Made by a program: the position numbers and the translations under genes | Shown: positions 1-11,445 of the stretch, piece after piece | Layout of the letters: each line of letters opens with the position of its first letter | Numbering within the stretch: position 1 is the first letter of the stretch | Assembly: GCA_013368375.1 (NCBI GenBank) | Contig: JAACJP010000040.1 | Location: forward strand, 360,805 to 424,804 | Direction of reading: 5' to 3' | Source of the DNA: Tricholomella constricta | Lineage: Eukaryota > Basidiomycota > Agaricomycetes > Agaricales > Lyophyllaceae | DNA: 64,000 bases | Notes under the pieces: generated by a model | Databases searched by the model: none | What the model saw: the letters and a program-made list of their open reading frames with translations, nothing else | What the model was told of the DNA's origin: nothing

Positions 1-2882
1 CATCGCCCTGCCCTCCTGGGCAACAGGAGCTGGCGTTCAGTGGTCCGAGCCCTCGCCTGATCAGACGACGTTATGGCACTCTAGCCTGCCCGCAAAAGAC
101 TGGGTATCATCGCCTTATGAACATCTGCCATTAGGAAAGCCCTCGTCTGATCCAATTCCTGAACCCGATCGTTCTCCGTCACCAGTTATCGCCGAAACAG
201 CCACTCCCTCACCAGTGTCTCTATCTGCGTCACCTGAACCTCTGGAATATATTCCGCCTGCAGACGATATAATTCAACCTAGCATCCGCTCGCCAACCCC
301 TACGTCGGCTCTTGCTTCGGCTCCGGGCAGTCCTGATGCATTTGGAACGTTTGAATCAGCTCTCGAGGTCGACGAAACAGACCTTGACCCATGGGCAAAA
401 TCTGTTGTTTCGCCTGACATTCCGGAGCAGGACGTGTGGGTTCCTTCGTGGGGAGCATCTGACCGTGAAATAGACGTTCAGGCAGTCGACAAACCGATCG
501 ATGAATGGGAAGCAGCTAAGCAGCAAAAGGAGAGGCAGGACCAGCATGTTGTTCGTTTGTGCTGTATTTCTTGATGTTACAGTTTTTGACAATGTCTTAG
601 CCACCTCACATCCTGGCCGCCATCCTCGACGAATTTCAAGCACTTTCAGGCGAGTTGTGGCCTCCTACCAACAACTCCCCCAGCGATGAGACGGTTGGCA
701 TTGGTGACCGACGAAGTGGTATGGACGGCGTCAAAGGGCTGTGAGTCTAGGCTGACATTTGAGGATTACAGTCGCTGATTCAGTGACCCATCTCGTTAGG
801 GCGGCCACCGCAAATCGAATCATTCCTCAAGATTTGACGCTGCCGCAATATGTTCAATTTTCCAATACATTCGCAGCAAAACATACGGGGGAGTCTCTTC
901 GACTTACGCGACACGTACCTATTACGCGGCTCAGTCCCTTCAATTTGTATCTGGCATCAAAAGGGTCAACTGCCTGGGAGACCTCTGTAAAATCACGACC
1001 AGAAATCGCGAATGATGACTTTCTACCCCCGGGATGGCGAGTGGTGGAAAAGGGCAAGACAGAATCTTTGCCTGTTATCGATACGAAGAAGAAAGCGAGC
1101 GGCGGTATTCTGTCATTTTTCGGTCGTGGAGCTCCAGCAGCTTCCCCTGATAGCAGCTCTCGACGTTCCGAGTCGCCGAGTCGAACATCCATATCTACTG
1201 GCAGCTCGGTTATCTCGAAGACTGGTATTTCTATATCAGTCACAGCAGGGTCCTCTCGGACAAGTGTTGACAGCGTCAAGTCTTTACCAGTACGATCATC
1301 TACACCAGGGCCTCTCGAATCATCATCGTCAACTGGAGCTATTGCATCGGATTTTGCAACTGCACCTGCACCTCCTGTGCAGCCGCCTAACTCCTCTCCC
1401 GACGTGTTTGAACCCGTCCAGACGCCATCCGCTGTCTCTCGGTTCTTCACCCGTTTCTCACGCTCTAAAACCACGGGATCGAGCTCCCGTAATTCTCTTG
1501 CTCTTTCAACAGACGATCTCGAATTCCTCTCCGATATAGTTCCAAGCGCGAACGATGAAGCAGACGAGGCTTCCCAGCTTCAAGAGCTCTCGTCCATGAT
1601 CAGCTCCTCCCCACTACCCACCATATTACCTCCACCTCTAGCTCCTCCACCAAGAGCACCCGCGCCCCCACCCAGAGCCTTGCCTGGGACCTTGCCAACC
1701 CCTTCAGAGCGGCTTCCACCTCCCTCAAGCACTCATGATGACCTTTTATCCCTGTTCAGCTCTACACCAAGCCCAAGTGTACCTCGAAGTCAGCCTGCTT
1801 CCACCCCATTATCTCTGTCATCCACCCAGATGACAACAAGCTCAGCAACTACTGCTCTGCCCCCGCCAACCCAACAATTGTTGAAGGTAGAACGCGAAGC
1901 CACCGGCTCTTCATCCTCCTCAAGCGGTGTAGGACGTCCATCGTCTCCATTCGACTTTTCGATGCAATCTACGTCGAAACCCAATGCTTTGCTCCCGGTC
2001 AGGCGAACACCAGTGGCTATCATGTCCACCGGATCAGCTGCCAGCAGCAGTTCCACTTCCAATGTTCCGCTCCCTCCTCCCCCAATTCTTCCACCGCCAC
2101 CTATATCAAAGCCAACGCCTTCAGAACCCTCATCACGCTATCGAACTGAGAGCATAGTTAACGATGGCTCCGATTTCACCGACATCGACTCTTCTCAACC
2201 ACCTCAGCCATCCTTGCCCTCCGATACGAGCATGTCATCCATCTTCTCCGCCAAGAGTTTCTTCTCTGATTCGTCAATCAATCCGAACACGAACAACGAT
2301 TTTTTCGATGACTTCGACGATTTTGTTTCTTCCCCAATCCGTGACCCTTCTCCCCCACGTCCACCATCTAAACCCGCAGCATTTGGACACAAACCAATAA
2401 CACAACAAGCACAGAATCTGCCACAACTTCCACTGAAGCATCCACCACAGCCTCCTCGCAGAACCTCACGGGCAGCTGACCAACAACGTACAATGAGCTT
2501 AGTGGTTGACGCGGCCGCCCGCCCGGGGGTTTGGCCAGCACCTCCGTCCTCGATTCCAGAAGTCATTCCACCTCCTGACGCTCTTCAGCCGGAGTCAAAC
2601 ATAGACGGTTCCATCAATCAGCTCTTGCAAGGATCACTTGGGCTATCTACTTCAGCGCAATTACAATCGCAATCGCCCTTCCCGTTTTCCCTCCCTCCGC
2701 CCCCCGGCTTCTCCTCTGCGCGTACTTTGATGACATCGTCCCCTCCCCCGCCCCAGCTGCGTGCATCACCGGGACGTCCGCAGCCCCCCCTGTATCTACC
2801 GAAGAAAATAGCTCCCACACCTTCGCCTGGGACATCAGGAGGGCTGTCGGCGCAAGATCTGTCGTTCTTCGAAGGGCTTTAG
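1..2882 (+). CDS. Pro/Ser-rich protein with acidic-Phe adaptor-binding-like motifs (5' end missing)
   Basis: The reading frame is open at the left edge, so the N-terminus lies outside the window. My model is exons <2-550, 601-718 and 772-2882. The second intron uses donor GTATGG and a CTGAC branch site, and joins the frames exactly. The visible part is about 925 residues, low in complexity and rich in Pro and Ser. Short conserved-looking islands stand out: FGTFES near 340, DPWAKS near 390, a DEFQALSGELWPP block in exon 2, an SFFGRG block near 1120 and DDFDDFV near 2300. Aromatic residues in acidic context like these are the kind that bind the gamma-ear of clathrin adaptors, as in aftiphilin or yeast Laa2. 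A role in AP-1/clathrin traffic is therefore an inference from motifs only. The fold is unrecognised and disorder is likely. It could equally be another scaffold protein. Confidence 0.7.
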
Positions 2883-3391
2883 CCGATCATGCGGTTTTGG
2901 GAAGCCCTGTGGCGGCTCTCTAGAACAATCTCGAGTGCATCACATAGCGGAATTTTTCGATTGCTGGATTCGATCTATGGGTTGCCGTCATTCTATACTT
3001 GTATCCTCTAGCTTTAATATCACATTGTTAGAAGTATTCGGGGTTGAAATATCTTTGGCGATAGATAGCTATTGCCAGCCTGGATAAGGTATGGTGGTTC
3101 AAACGCGTAAACTAGGTAACTAAAGTGTCGTTAGACTTGTCCTCGATGTCGAGAGCAGCGTTTTAAGCGCCAATCCGCTCATCAAGTATTTCTATTCTAT
3201 CGTCGATGAAATGACTACCTACTAAGGATGTCGATGTTCTGCGGGCTGTGATAGTATTGAAATCGATGGGAGCCATGTATGTGCCGACGTCTGAGTGTGG
3301 CAATGACCGATAGTATGCCGACCGTACAGACACGAGTAGACGGCTTGAAAATATACTAGAAAACGCAAATGAAAAAGGTACAGTAAATGCG
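2883..3391. other. Intergenic, convergent 3' flanks
   Basis: This lies between the stop of the Pro/Ser-rich gene and the 3' end of the minus-strand DUF6533 gene. I see no coding signal, repeat or RNA gene in it. Confidence 0.5.
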
Positions 3392-4918
3392 TTAACAGTA
3401 ATCTGAAGAGGAGTGGGTAAGCCTCGTTCTAACTTTCAGGATCGACCTACGTGATTCTGGGTCCAAACGATAAGGTTTACCAGATATATCCAGAAGATCC
3501 TGGAGGCGATGTGAGCTATTCATTAAACTGGTATGGAGCGCAATGGCACTGACATTAAGAAGTATACAACTGAGTCGAGTGCGAGCTTTTGCATCAAAGG
3601 ATTGCCCGCTACAGCGGGACGATGCTCCCAGGCTTTCTTGAGGGCCATGCCGAGGAGGATTGTCTCGACAGCAAGGACAGTTGCATAGAAGAACGAAACC
3701 CATCGGTGTGTATTGTGGGGATCGCCAATGACACATATGTAGACGCCGGACACTGGGATGTTTGTTGCTGTGAATGTAACGCATCCAGTGAGCACATGTA
3801 TCAAGGGTCGAATCCAGATTTAATCCTCACCGACGTGTCTCGTGCGATCTGCCTTCATGGGGATTAGAATTCCAATCATGGTTATAACAACGGCTTCAAC
3901 TGAAATAAGAACGACCTGCGATGATGATATCAGCTTCGTCATTGTCGGATGGAAAGGCTCTTACAAAAAAAATAAGAATTTTGCGAGTGCTTCCATACAT
4001 TGCGTAGAGTCGAAGCTGAAGGATGACTGTTTGAATTTATAGACAAATCATTAGACACTCCCCGAAAAGCTTAGTAGACGCACTGCGTACCATGTGTGAG
4101 GATCACTAGGAAAATTCCACCCCCGGATTGCCAATATTGGAGAACAGAACCTTCGATACAACCTAGATGAGCTATTTCAACGAGTGATGCTGTGCAGGGC
4201 GACATACAGCTGTTGGCACGATCATTAAGGCTGCAAGTCAATTGGCAAATTATATCAAAAGCGAATGAGGCGCACAGCTTGACGAGAACAGGTGCGCATT
4301 ACAGATTAGCGTTTAGTGACCATGAGATATACTTATTTCCCTACTTTTGCAGAGGGTTTGGTTTGTAAGAACACTGAAGGGAATTATTGAATTATCATCT
4401 TAAATATAGAGCGAAGGAAGGACAAACTAGCGGCGACTGATCTGCGCAAGAACAGTCAACTTAGACTGATCTCGTTGATGGTAACACTTACGCTTGAAAG
4501 ACCACGTTGAAATACCTGTTCTTTCAATGAAACGGGTAAAAATGGAGTCCTGAAGAAGCATAACAGGAGACCAAAACTCACCCACAGATATAATGCTTTC
4601 CCCACGGTCCAGCCTTTTTTCTATACAGATCGCATCTTGAGCAGATCCACGAAGCCCGGATAGAATGTGGTAAACACCCAAAATAATTCAACCTAGAATA
4701 TTCGTAAGCATATAATATACGTGAAGGCCCTGTTCTCTCACACACCTCATCGCCAAACTGTAGCACTGAAAGGCGAAGCAAAGAAAGAATCTTCAGTTTG
4801 GTGTCAGGACTCGCAGACAGTACTCACGATGTTCATATACCACAAAAGTCAAGCATGCGGCTCCAAACGGAATTAGCGCGTCAGACTCCAACAAAAGTCG
4901 AAGAAAAATGAATACCAT
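3392..4918 (-). CDS. DUF6533-family seven-helix-like membrane protein
   Basis: This multi-exon minus-strand gene belongs to the large basidiomycete DUF6533 family. Splicing 4918-4830, a short exon near 4760, a short exon near 4690, and the exon at about 4615-4577 gives the family signature YEHLLQFGDEVELFW followed by KKGWTVGKALYLW. Further exons encode the typical QLRLYAMYGSTRK block near 4000 and a GVYICVIGDPHNTHRW block near 3720, followed by hydrophobic helices. The start was taken at 4918 because that ATG begins the first hydrophobic helix and lies about 90 bp from a TATA-like run. The exact 3' end is uncertain; the last open frame ends at 3392. The family is membrane-embedded with several helices, and its biochemical function is not established. 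Copies are usually numerous and fast-evolving. Confidence 0.78.
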
Positions 4919-5761
4919 GTGCAAATCGAACCATATTGGCCTGCAGCTGCGTCCGCTCCCTAACATCGTCCATACCGGGGTGCAAAGAGCCCCGTGCCAG
5001 TGGTTCATATATATATACATACCTCGCCTCGCCTGATAACTATCTCGCGCGCTTAGCCTTGGGAGAGAACGTGACACAGAGAGCTGTGATGATGGCAGGA
5101 CTGGTTTGTCAAAGGTGACATGCTGCCAGATGGTGCTCGGAACATTGGCCGGTTGAATCGTGCCGATTATGATGGTCAAACTTGAAGCACAAGGGCGAGC
5201 CTTCGGAGCATAACTCACCCGGATTCTGGATGTTCGTGCGGATATCTAGCACGGGTAAAGTAACTTTGCCGGCCAAGGCCACTGGTCTCTCACTGGCGGG
5301 CACCAATTCCGTCGAGAAAGTGATTGAGCGTGAGCTAAGCACTCGAGTACAGTATTAATACTGGTCGACTGAGATTCCAGACTGATGCAAATCCTCAAAC
5401 GGCATGACATGTGGATAGATGTGGATTCTGGACAGGACCAGCTTCGTTTTTAAATAGTCATCATCATGTAGTATCAATGTGACCTGTGAAGGATAACTTC
5501 AAGTAAGATTTGCGATTGTGAGGCTGAGATACGGGCCCGGGAGCCAAGTTTCCGTCAAGACGGTTATGCTAATGCCCATGGCAAACGGCAACCAGCGTTG
5601 TGATAGAGGCGACAAGATAAGGCAAGTACACAAAACAGCATGACATATGAAGATCCCGGAACCATCGCTGATCGAATGAAGATACACCTGGTTACAATTA
5701 TAGAATACATTGAGTGATTTCAAGCTCATCATACATCGGTGGTAGTCCAGCGAATGCGCCC
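4919..5761. other. Intergenic between two minus-strand genes
   Basis: This holds the presumed promoter of the DUF6533 gene. Minus-strand open frames at 5109-5342 and 5499-5765 show no recognisable domain and no convincing splice link to either neighbour. I see no repeat. Confidence 0.4.
5007..5017 (-). promoter_or_regulatory. TATA-like run upstream of the DUF6533 gene
   Basis: An alternating TA run lies about 90 bp upstream of the proposed ATG at 4918, a normal spacing for a fungal TATA element. It supports that start. Confidence 0.4.
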
Positions 5762-7203
5762 TCAAAGATCATTCGACTCATCTTCGGCTGCCCCACCATC
5801 TCCTCCGGTGCTGTGAATCACCTCGGTCATGAGCAGACCCTGGACGCAATTAGTTTAGTAAATCTTTATTTTAACAGGCCACTCACTGTCCGTTGTGTAC
5901 GGGTCTTCAACGATAGCTGTAAATTTGGATCAATTGGTTTTATCAAAGTCTGCAGATATATTACAAACGTGTCTCGGAGAACCTACGGTCACGCCTGTCA
6001 GGATAATCTGCGATAGCAGTTGGCAAAGTCGATCTCAGACCGTCACCATAGCCAGAAGGAGAAGGACATACGTGAACTGTCATAAGCTCCCGGAACATGC
6101 CCGGGGTACGGAGGCGGAGAATAAGATGGGAATTGAGACGCGACGGGGCGCAAGCTGACTCGAGATTGCCTTGACGCCGTTGCAGGGGGCAGATACCTAT
6201 GCTCGGCTTGACTTGGGTGTGGGATGTACCCACGCGATGATGGCTGTTCCATGCCATTGATCGTGTGAAGTTCCCTACCATCAGCATAAGTCCGCGTTAC
6301 GTGTTCGTTTCCCTGAATGATTGAAGGGTTAAGTTCTGAAGATAGGTAGAACGGAAGTTACAGATGAGAAAAGCACGTACATTCCAGTCATGCCTTTGAT
6401 GAAGAGTTTGCGTAACACCATTGATCGTGGTCGTAACAAAACGCTCCGACTTCCAATGTCCACGGCCGCTATCTGAGAAAGACGGAGGTTCGAGAGGCGG
6501 GAAGCCCATGAATCCAAATCCTCCGAAGGGGCTGTCGAAGTCGTCACGCATTAATCTAGAAAGTTCTGAGGCAAACCATGATCTTTCATGGTGGTGGCGG
6601 CGTGCATGATGGGAACCGGGATCCCCAAAGACATCCTCGAACAAAGAAAAGGGATCACGAAATGTGAAGAACGGGTCCCCGAACGTAGAGCTTTCAAAGA
6701 AGTCACGTCTAGAAGATTGGTACGGACGGTGAGAGTACGATCTGTGACCAGCATGGTCATCTCTGCGCGGCATCGACGTCGCTTCCGGTTCCGGCGGAGG
6801 CCAGACGCCATGTAGATCATACACCTGGGACCGGAAATGCATTTTGAGAAGAAGTACATATGAGCATAGTGGTGTTCAATAGCTCACCCTTCGGTTTTGG
6901 GGATCAGTCAAAACCTCGTATGCGTTATTGACCTGGAATTAGCGGGTTCACAATGTGAATATATTGACATAACTGTATCGAACAACATACCTTACGAAAA
7001 AGTTCCTCAGAGGCAGCTTTTTCTTCGGCAGAAGTTCCTGGGGGAAACCTGTCCGGGTGTGTTTCAAGCGCTTTCTTCTTATAAGCCTTGCGAACTAATG
7101 AAGTAGTCAGTCACAGGTATTTCGAAAGTGTAAACCTCGACGCACTCTGCTCTGGAGTCGCATCCTTAGACACTTCTAGGATTTCGTAGAGGTTCGTCGC
7201 CAT
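5762..7203 (-). CDS. J-domain (Hsp40) protein with Gly/Phe-rich middle
   Basis: A co-chaperone that should stimulate an Hsp70 ATPase. Exons 7146-7203, 6991-7094, 6888-6932 and 6381-6824 splice cleanly. Exon 1 gives MATNLYEILEVSKDATPEQ and the junction supplies IRKAYKKKALETHPDR with the essential HPD triad. The rest of the J domain ends NNAYEVLTDPQNRR. Exon 4 is rich in Phe, Asp, Gly, His and Arg, resembling the Gly/Phe-rich region of DNAJB6-like class B proteins, and ends with an NGVTQTLHQRHDW block typical of that subgroup. An exon at about 6312-6070 continues with Pro/Ser-rich sequence. The terminal exons are uncertain, so the end given at 5762 is the furthest stop I can reach. It is divergent from IPI3, with 161 bp between the start codons. 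Confidence 0.82.
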
Positions 7204-7364
7204 TGCCGCTGAGGACAAGTGTGGATGAGCTCAGGCTCTTAAAGGAATGTTCTGGACTGCCACTTGGTGCACGCGCCACACACACCTTAGACCTCAATCA
7301 CGTGGTCCCCTTCCAAATTAAACAACCACCACGCGAGGCTGCAAAAATCCTTCCTGTACCTCCA

Positions 7365-9209
7365 ATGCATCTCCAGGAAAGCGTTTTCTGCGCAACAGCC
7401 GCTCCTTCTTCAAGTACTGGGCCGGGAACGATATCTCTTCATGACATCCAGACAGGTACAACGCTTGCCTCCTTCAAACAAACCAATGCAGGCCCGCGCT
7501 GCACTACTTTTGTCGAGTCTAGAAATGCACAAGGAGGTCTCATGCTCGCTGCACAACCCGAAAAGTCCATTTTAAACGTTTACACATTTCAAAAGGTACT
7601 TTATTCCGATTTGCGATATTTCTCTTTTCGATGTTCTATCTTTCCATTCAGGATCAAATCAGCCTGAAAATAGTCCTTCCGGAAAAGCTGACATGTATAG
7701 CGATGGACTCACGGGGCGATTATTGTGCGGGGGGTACTGCACAGGGCCGGATTTATATCTGGGAGGTGAGTCATATATCCGGCAAAAAATTGAACGCGTT
7801 GGCGAAACCCTCCAGGTTGCTTCGGGAGTTCTGTACCATTCGTGGGATGCTCACTATCGGCAAGTGACGGTGCTCCGTTTTACTCACGACGGCGCTGCCC
7901 TTCTATCAGGCTCTGAGGACTCTGGTGTAAGCGTCTGGTCCGTCTCTAGGTTAATACGGCCTTACCGAAGTCCTCTTACTGCATGAGTTTTAATTGATGT
8001 TGAAAACTTTTGCAGACTAGTGGACGACGAACTGCAGAGTGATTTACCTCTGCCATACTGCACATTGTCCGACCACACATTACCTGTGACAGATATTGTC
8101 TGTGGTGTTGGTCTCTTCCCAAACTGTAGAGTCCTCACCTCGTCAGTCGACCATTCCGTCAAAGTCGGTCTGCTTTAATCCTCCCTGCCGTCAGGCGCTA
8201 AAATTCTAAATTTTCGATCCATTAGCTTTGGGATTTGTCCTCACAAAGTCTTTTGACTACATTCCAATTTCCGCAAGCAATTTCGTGTTTGACATGGGAC
8301 CTGACCGAGCGGATTTTCCTAGCCGCCTCTGCAGATGGCTCTGTACACCAGATGAACCTTTTTCGACAACGAGACACAAAAAAAGGCGGTCAATTCACGG
8401 AAGCCATTGGCGGTGCTGGTGTTAGCGATGTTATCCGTGTTGGGGAGGAAAACGGCGAAGCACAAAAAAAGCGACTAATATCTATTGGGTGAGCGAGCAG
8501 CATGTCCCTAGTCTCTGTAAATCTGATTGAACTTCCGCGACCAGGCAACCGATCACCGCCCTTGCAATTTCCCTCACATCGTCTCACCTCCTTGTTGGTA
8601 CCGAGGCGGGTCTGATCCACGTATATGACATTCCTTCGCACCAGCTCCTCCGTACGATATCCACCCATAAAGGCCTCGCGATAACGCACCTGGCGACAAT
8701 GCTCAAACCTCCCGACCTCATTGGTCATGTAAACCTTAATTTGACCGTTGGTAATATAAGCGACGCCAAGGACGTCATCCCCGTCAAACCTATATCGCCC
8801 TTCCAAAGGATGAGGGACCCCAAAACGCGAGAGGCACACGACGTCTTGATCCTTCTACCTGCTCAGAGATCTGTTCGTAAACCTTTAGTCTCAAGTCCGA
8901 AACTCTCTCCAGCTTTTCATTTCTTAGGTTCACAGTGAAGAGACGTACGAAACTGAGCAGTTCCTTCGAGATCATGCGTTCTTTGTGCAACCGTCGAGTA
9001 TTACGGATGCTCCTGGGACAGACAAATTAACTCTCAAATCAAAAATCGACAACCTCGAGGCGGAGGTTGCACGGTTGCGGGAACAATTGGGCAGAGCAAA
9101 GACGGTGAACGATGTGATGTGGGATACGGTTGTCCAGCGGACACTTGGTCAAGACAAAACCGTTGATGGCAACGATGAAGAGCGAAGACGAAAAAGAGGA
9201 AGAACCTAA
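7365..9209 (+). CDS. IPI3: Pre-rRNA processing WD40 protein Ipi3 (WDR18)
   Basis: Component of the Rix1 complex (Rix1/Ipi1/Ipi3) that matures the 60S pre-ribosome in the nucleus. Seven exons (7365-7595, 7652-7765, 7816-7949, 8016-8163, 8226-8488, 8545-8872, 8928-9209) give an unbroken frame of 499 codons, close to the family length. WD repeats are visible from IAMDSRGDYCAGGTAQGRIYIWE, shown here only as IYIWE near 7760, through VSVWS near 7935, SVDHSVKLWDL across the exon 4/5 joint, and SADGSVHQMNL near 8335. The C-terminus has the family's short coiled coil (LEAEVARLREQL) near 9050 and a basic tail RRRKRGRT. The first in-frame ATG, 7365, begins MHLQES and suits the family. Sequence upstream stays open but lacks an ATG. 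Confidence 0.93.
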
Positions 9210-10127
9210 TGGGCATCGCCGAAAGATAATATGGCTTTTGCGTCTGTGCGCACCAGAAACTTCTACCGAGCCATGGGATCATGGGAACCGATTACCTTTG
9301 CTCTCGTCTTTGTAATCAATCACCTTGCCTTACGACGTACGCTTGGCATTTTAAACGCTACGAGGATACCCATAGTCAACTGTGAAGCTTTATCTCATGG
9401 CAACATAACCTGCTCAGACCGCTGAGTCCTCGAAACCCGTTTCGTGATCGAACCTTGCTTCTGGTGTGGCTCTATTGTGTATCATCAGATTCCGAAGCAA
9501 GATTCTGCGAAATCTTTCCTGCTTTCTGGTCGGCAAAACAATCTCCCGGAAATTCAGGAGTGGTCACTCTGCAAAGCTTGTCTAAATCCAAGACGTGGTT
9601 CAATCATATTTTCGCCTTGTCGTTACTCCTGGGCTGCTGCTCTTGATCATCTTCTATTAGATTGACAGTGGTATGCATGACCTGGTATCAGGCTATGTCA
9701 AATCTTTCACTGCAGTTCACGAGGAGCATGCAGCGTTTATCGAAGAAGGTGAGGGCGGTTCCAATAAATGCAGAGTATCTATCACTCGGACATTGGATCG
9801 CCTGTACCAGCTCGTCTCTTTGGCTGAGACCAGCGTCCGACGACCGTATGTCCGCGTCTGGAGCTTCCTACACTAAAACGAAAGTCAATTATTCTCCGGA
9901 CATTCGAGTGATTGTTGCGCGTAGTAATTTAGCCTCTACCTCGGATTGGGGAATGTGTTATCGTTTACCTTGATTCTTGCGTTGAACAACCTTATCTTGT
10001 TAATTCGCAGTCAACCTACCTGGTCACCTGGAATACAGCGTCTTGGCGCGTATCTGACGTCAGTTTTCGGACCTTTCAGATGCGACAATTATGCGAAATT
10101 CACTTCTCTTTGTCGTAGCCCAACAGC
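9210..10127. other. Intergenic upstream of the AA9 gene
   Basis: About 0.9 kb between IPI3 and the LPMO gene, with short open frames only (for example 9231-9425 and 9673-9876) and no recognisable domain. It presumably holds the regulatory region of the cellulase-type gene. I could not pick out specific activator sites with confidence. Confidence 0.4.
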
Positions 10128-10135
10128 TATATAAA
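10128..10135 (+). promoter_or_regulatory. TATA box of the AA9 gene
   Basis: TATATAAA lies 50 bp upstream of the LPMO start codon at 10185, in a good core-promoter position. Genes for strongly induced secreted enzymes often carry such boxes. Confidence 0.65.
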
Positions 10136-10184
10136 CTTCGGAGCAATACAGCTCAACAACACCAGTCCTTGACCAACCAGAGCT

Positions 10185-11236
10185 ATGCAGTTGAAGTCTA
10201 TTGTTGTGTTGGCATCCTTTATTGCTGCTGCCACGGCACATGCAACCGTCTATGGAGCGTGGATCAACGGTGTTTTCCAAGGCGATGGACGTAATACCTA
10301 TGTGGGTATCTATTCAAATCGCTGTCGATTGTTTAATTACTTGAATTCATATAGATCCGCTCCCCACCCAACAATAACCCAGTGAAAGACCTTAAATCGA
10401 GCGCGATGGCCTGCAACGTCAATAACAGAGGTGAGGTTCATAAGCATTGTTAGTATGTGTCTGGGCTCACCTGGACAATTTTAGTTGTACCGAAGACGCT
10501 CTCTGTCAAGTCCGGAGACAAATTCACATTCGAGTGGTACCACAGCAGGTGGGATCTCGTAATCTCTTGCACTAGAAAGAACGCTCATTTTATGCAGCCG
10601 CAATGATGATATCATCGCCTCCTCGCACAAGGGGCCGGGTTAGCATATCCCCTGGCTCCAGCTGCTGCTTTGCTGACCGAAACTCAGTCCAGGTCTACAT
10701 CGCGCCTGCTTCTTCTAATGGACAAGGAGCGGTGTGGACGAAGCTCTTCCACGATTCCTACTCGGGTAACTGGGGTGTTGATCGTCTTATTTCGTCCCGT
10801 GGCCAACACAGCGTCATCATCCCCAATGTTCCCGCCGGCGACTATCTCCTTCGCGGTACGTTCATCTGTTACGTTTCACTGGTGTTTCTGACGCTTTCAC
10901 AAAGCTGAAATCGTAGCTTTACATGAGGCTGATTCGCTCTATACCCAAAACCCCATTAGAGGCGTACAGCTGTATATGAGCTGTGCCCAGATCAAGGTCA
11001 CCTCCAGCGGCAGTCAGTCTCTCCCAGGAGGAACCAGTTTCCCGGGTATGTGTACATGTCCATTTTCCTGCCACAGGTGGCTAAGAGATTGTCTAGGTTC
11101 ATACGTTGATTCCACCCCTGGAATCCAATGGAATATCTATGATCCTATGAAGAACCCGAGTCAGTACGTCACTCCTGGGCCGAGTGTCTGGTCAGGTTCT
11201 TCCGGTGGATCTATCGGTCAAGTCGGTAATGCGTAA
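10185..11236 (+). CDS. AA9 lytic polysaccharide monooxygenase, single domain
   Basis: A secreted copper enzyme that oxidatively cleaves cellulose or related glucans. Exons 10185-10301, 10355-10430, 10485-10548, 10598-10638, 10688-10855, 10905-11045 and 11097-11236 add to 249 codons with all phases matching. Residues 1-18 are a signal peptide ([18 protein letters not shown]) and cleavage exposes His1 of [11 protein letters not shown], the first ligand of the copper brace. The second His lies in SSHKGPVQVY, and the axial Tyr is in the [12 protein letters not shown] block. The RSPPNNNPV and [12 protein letters not shown] blocks are classic AA9. The sequence stops shortly after the catalytic domain, so there is no CBM1 or linker. 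The exon 5/6 joint uses an AAAG acceptor. Substrate and regioselectivity cannot be read from the sequence. Confidence 0.95.
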
Positions 11237-11445
11237 ATTTTCGAGGAGTCGGCCGATGCCTTCTACTCGTATCCGGATGTATCCGTTTGTACTAGCAATA
11301 AATATTTCGATATCCCTATCGTATCTGTGATAAGAGCAGGTCTGAATCAGCAATTCTTCCGACAGGCTAATATGAGGCAGCGGCCCGAGGAAAGTTTCGG
11401 CGTGGCCCAGATTCTGCATCCAATCATGCCATGCATAGCGGCACT

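Noticed and set aside
854..1474. Minus-strand ORF of 206 codons
   Set aside because: It mirrors the Ser/Pro-rich codons of the plus-strand gene and has no independent features.
5109..5342. An upstream exon of the DUF6533 gene
   Set aside because: No splice pair joins it in phase to the first helix at 4918, and a TATA-like run lies between them.
7203..7364. N-terminal extension of IPI3 up to 7203
   Set aside because: The frame is open but begins with TTG and overlaps the divergent J-protein start; the ATG at 7365 matches the family's N-terminus.
9231..9876. Short ORFs between IPI3 and the AA9 gene
   Set aside because: They show no domain, no consistent splice pattern and ordinary intergenic composition.
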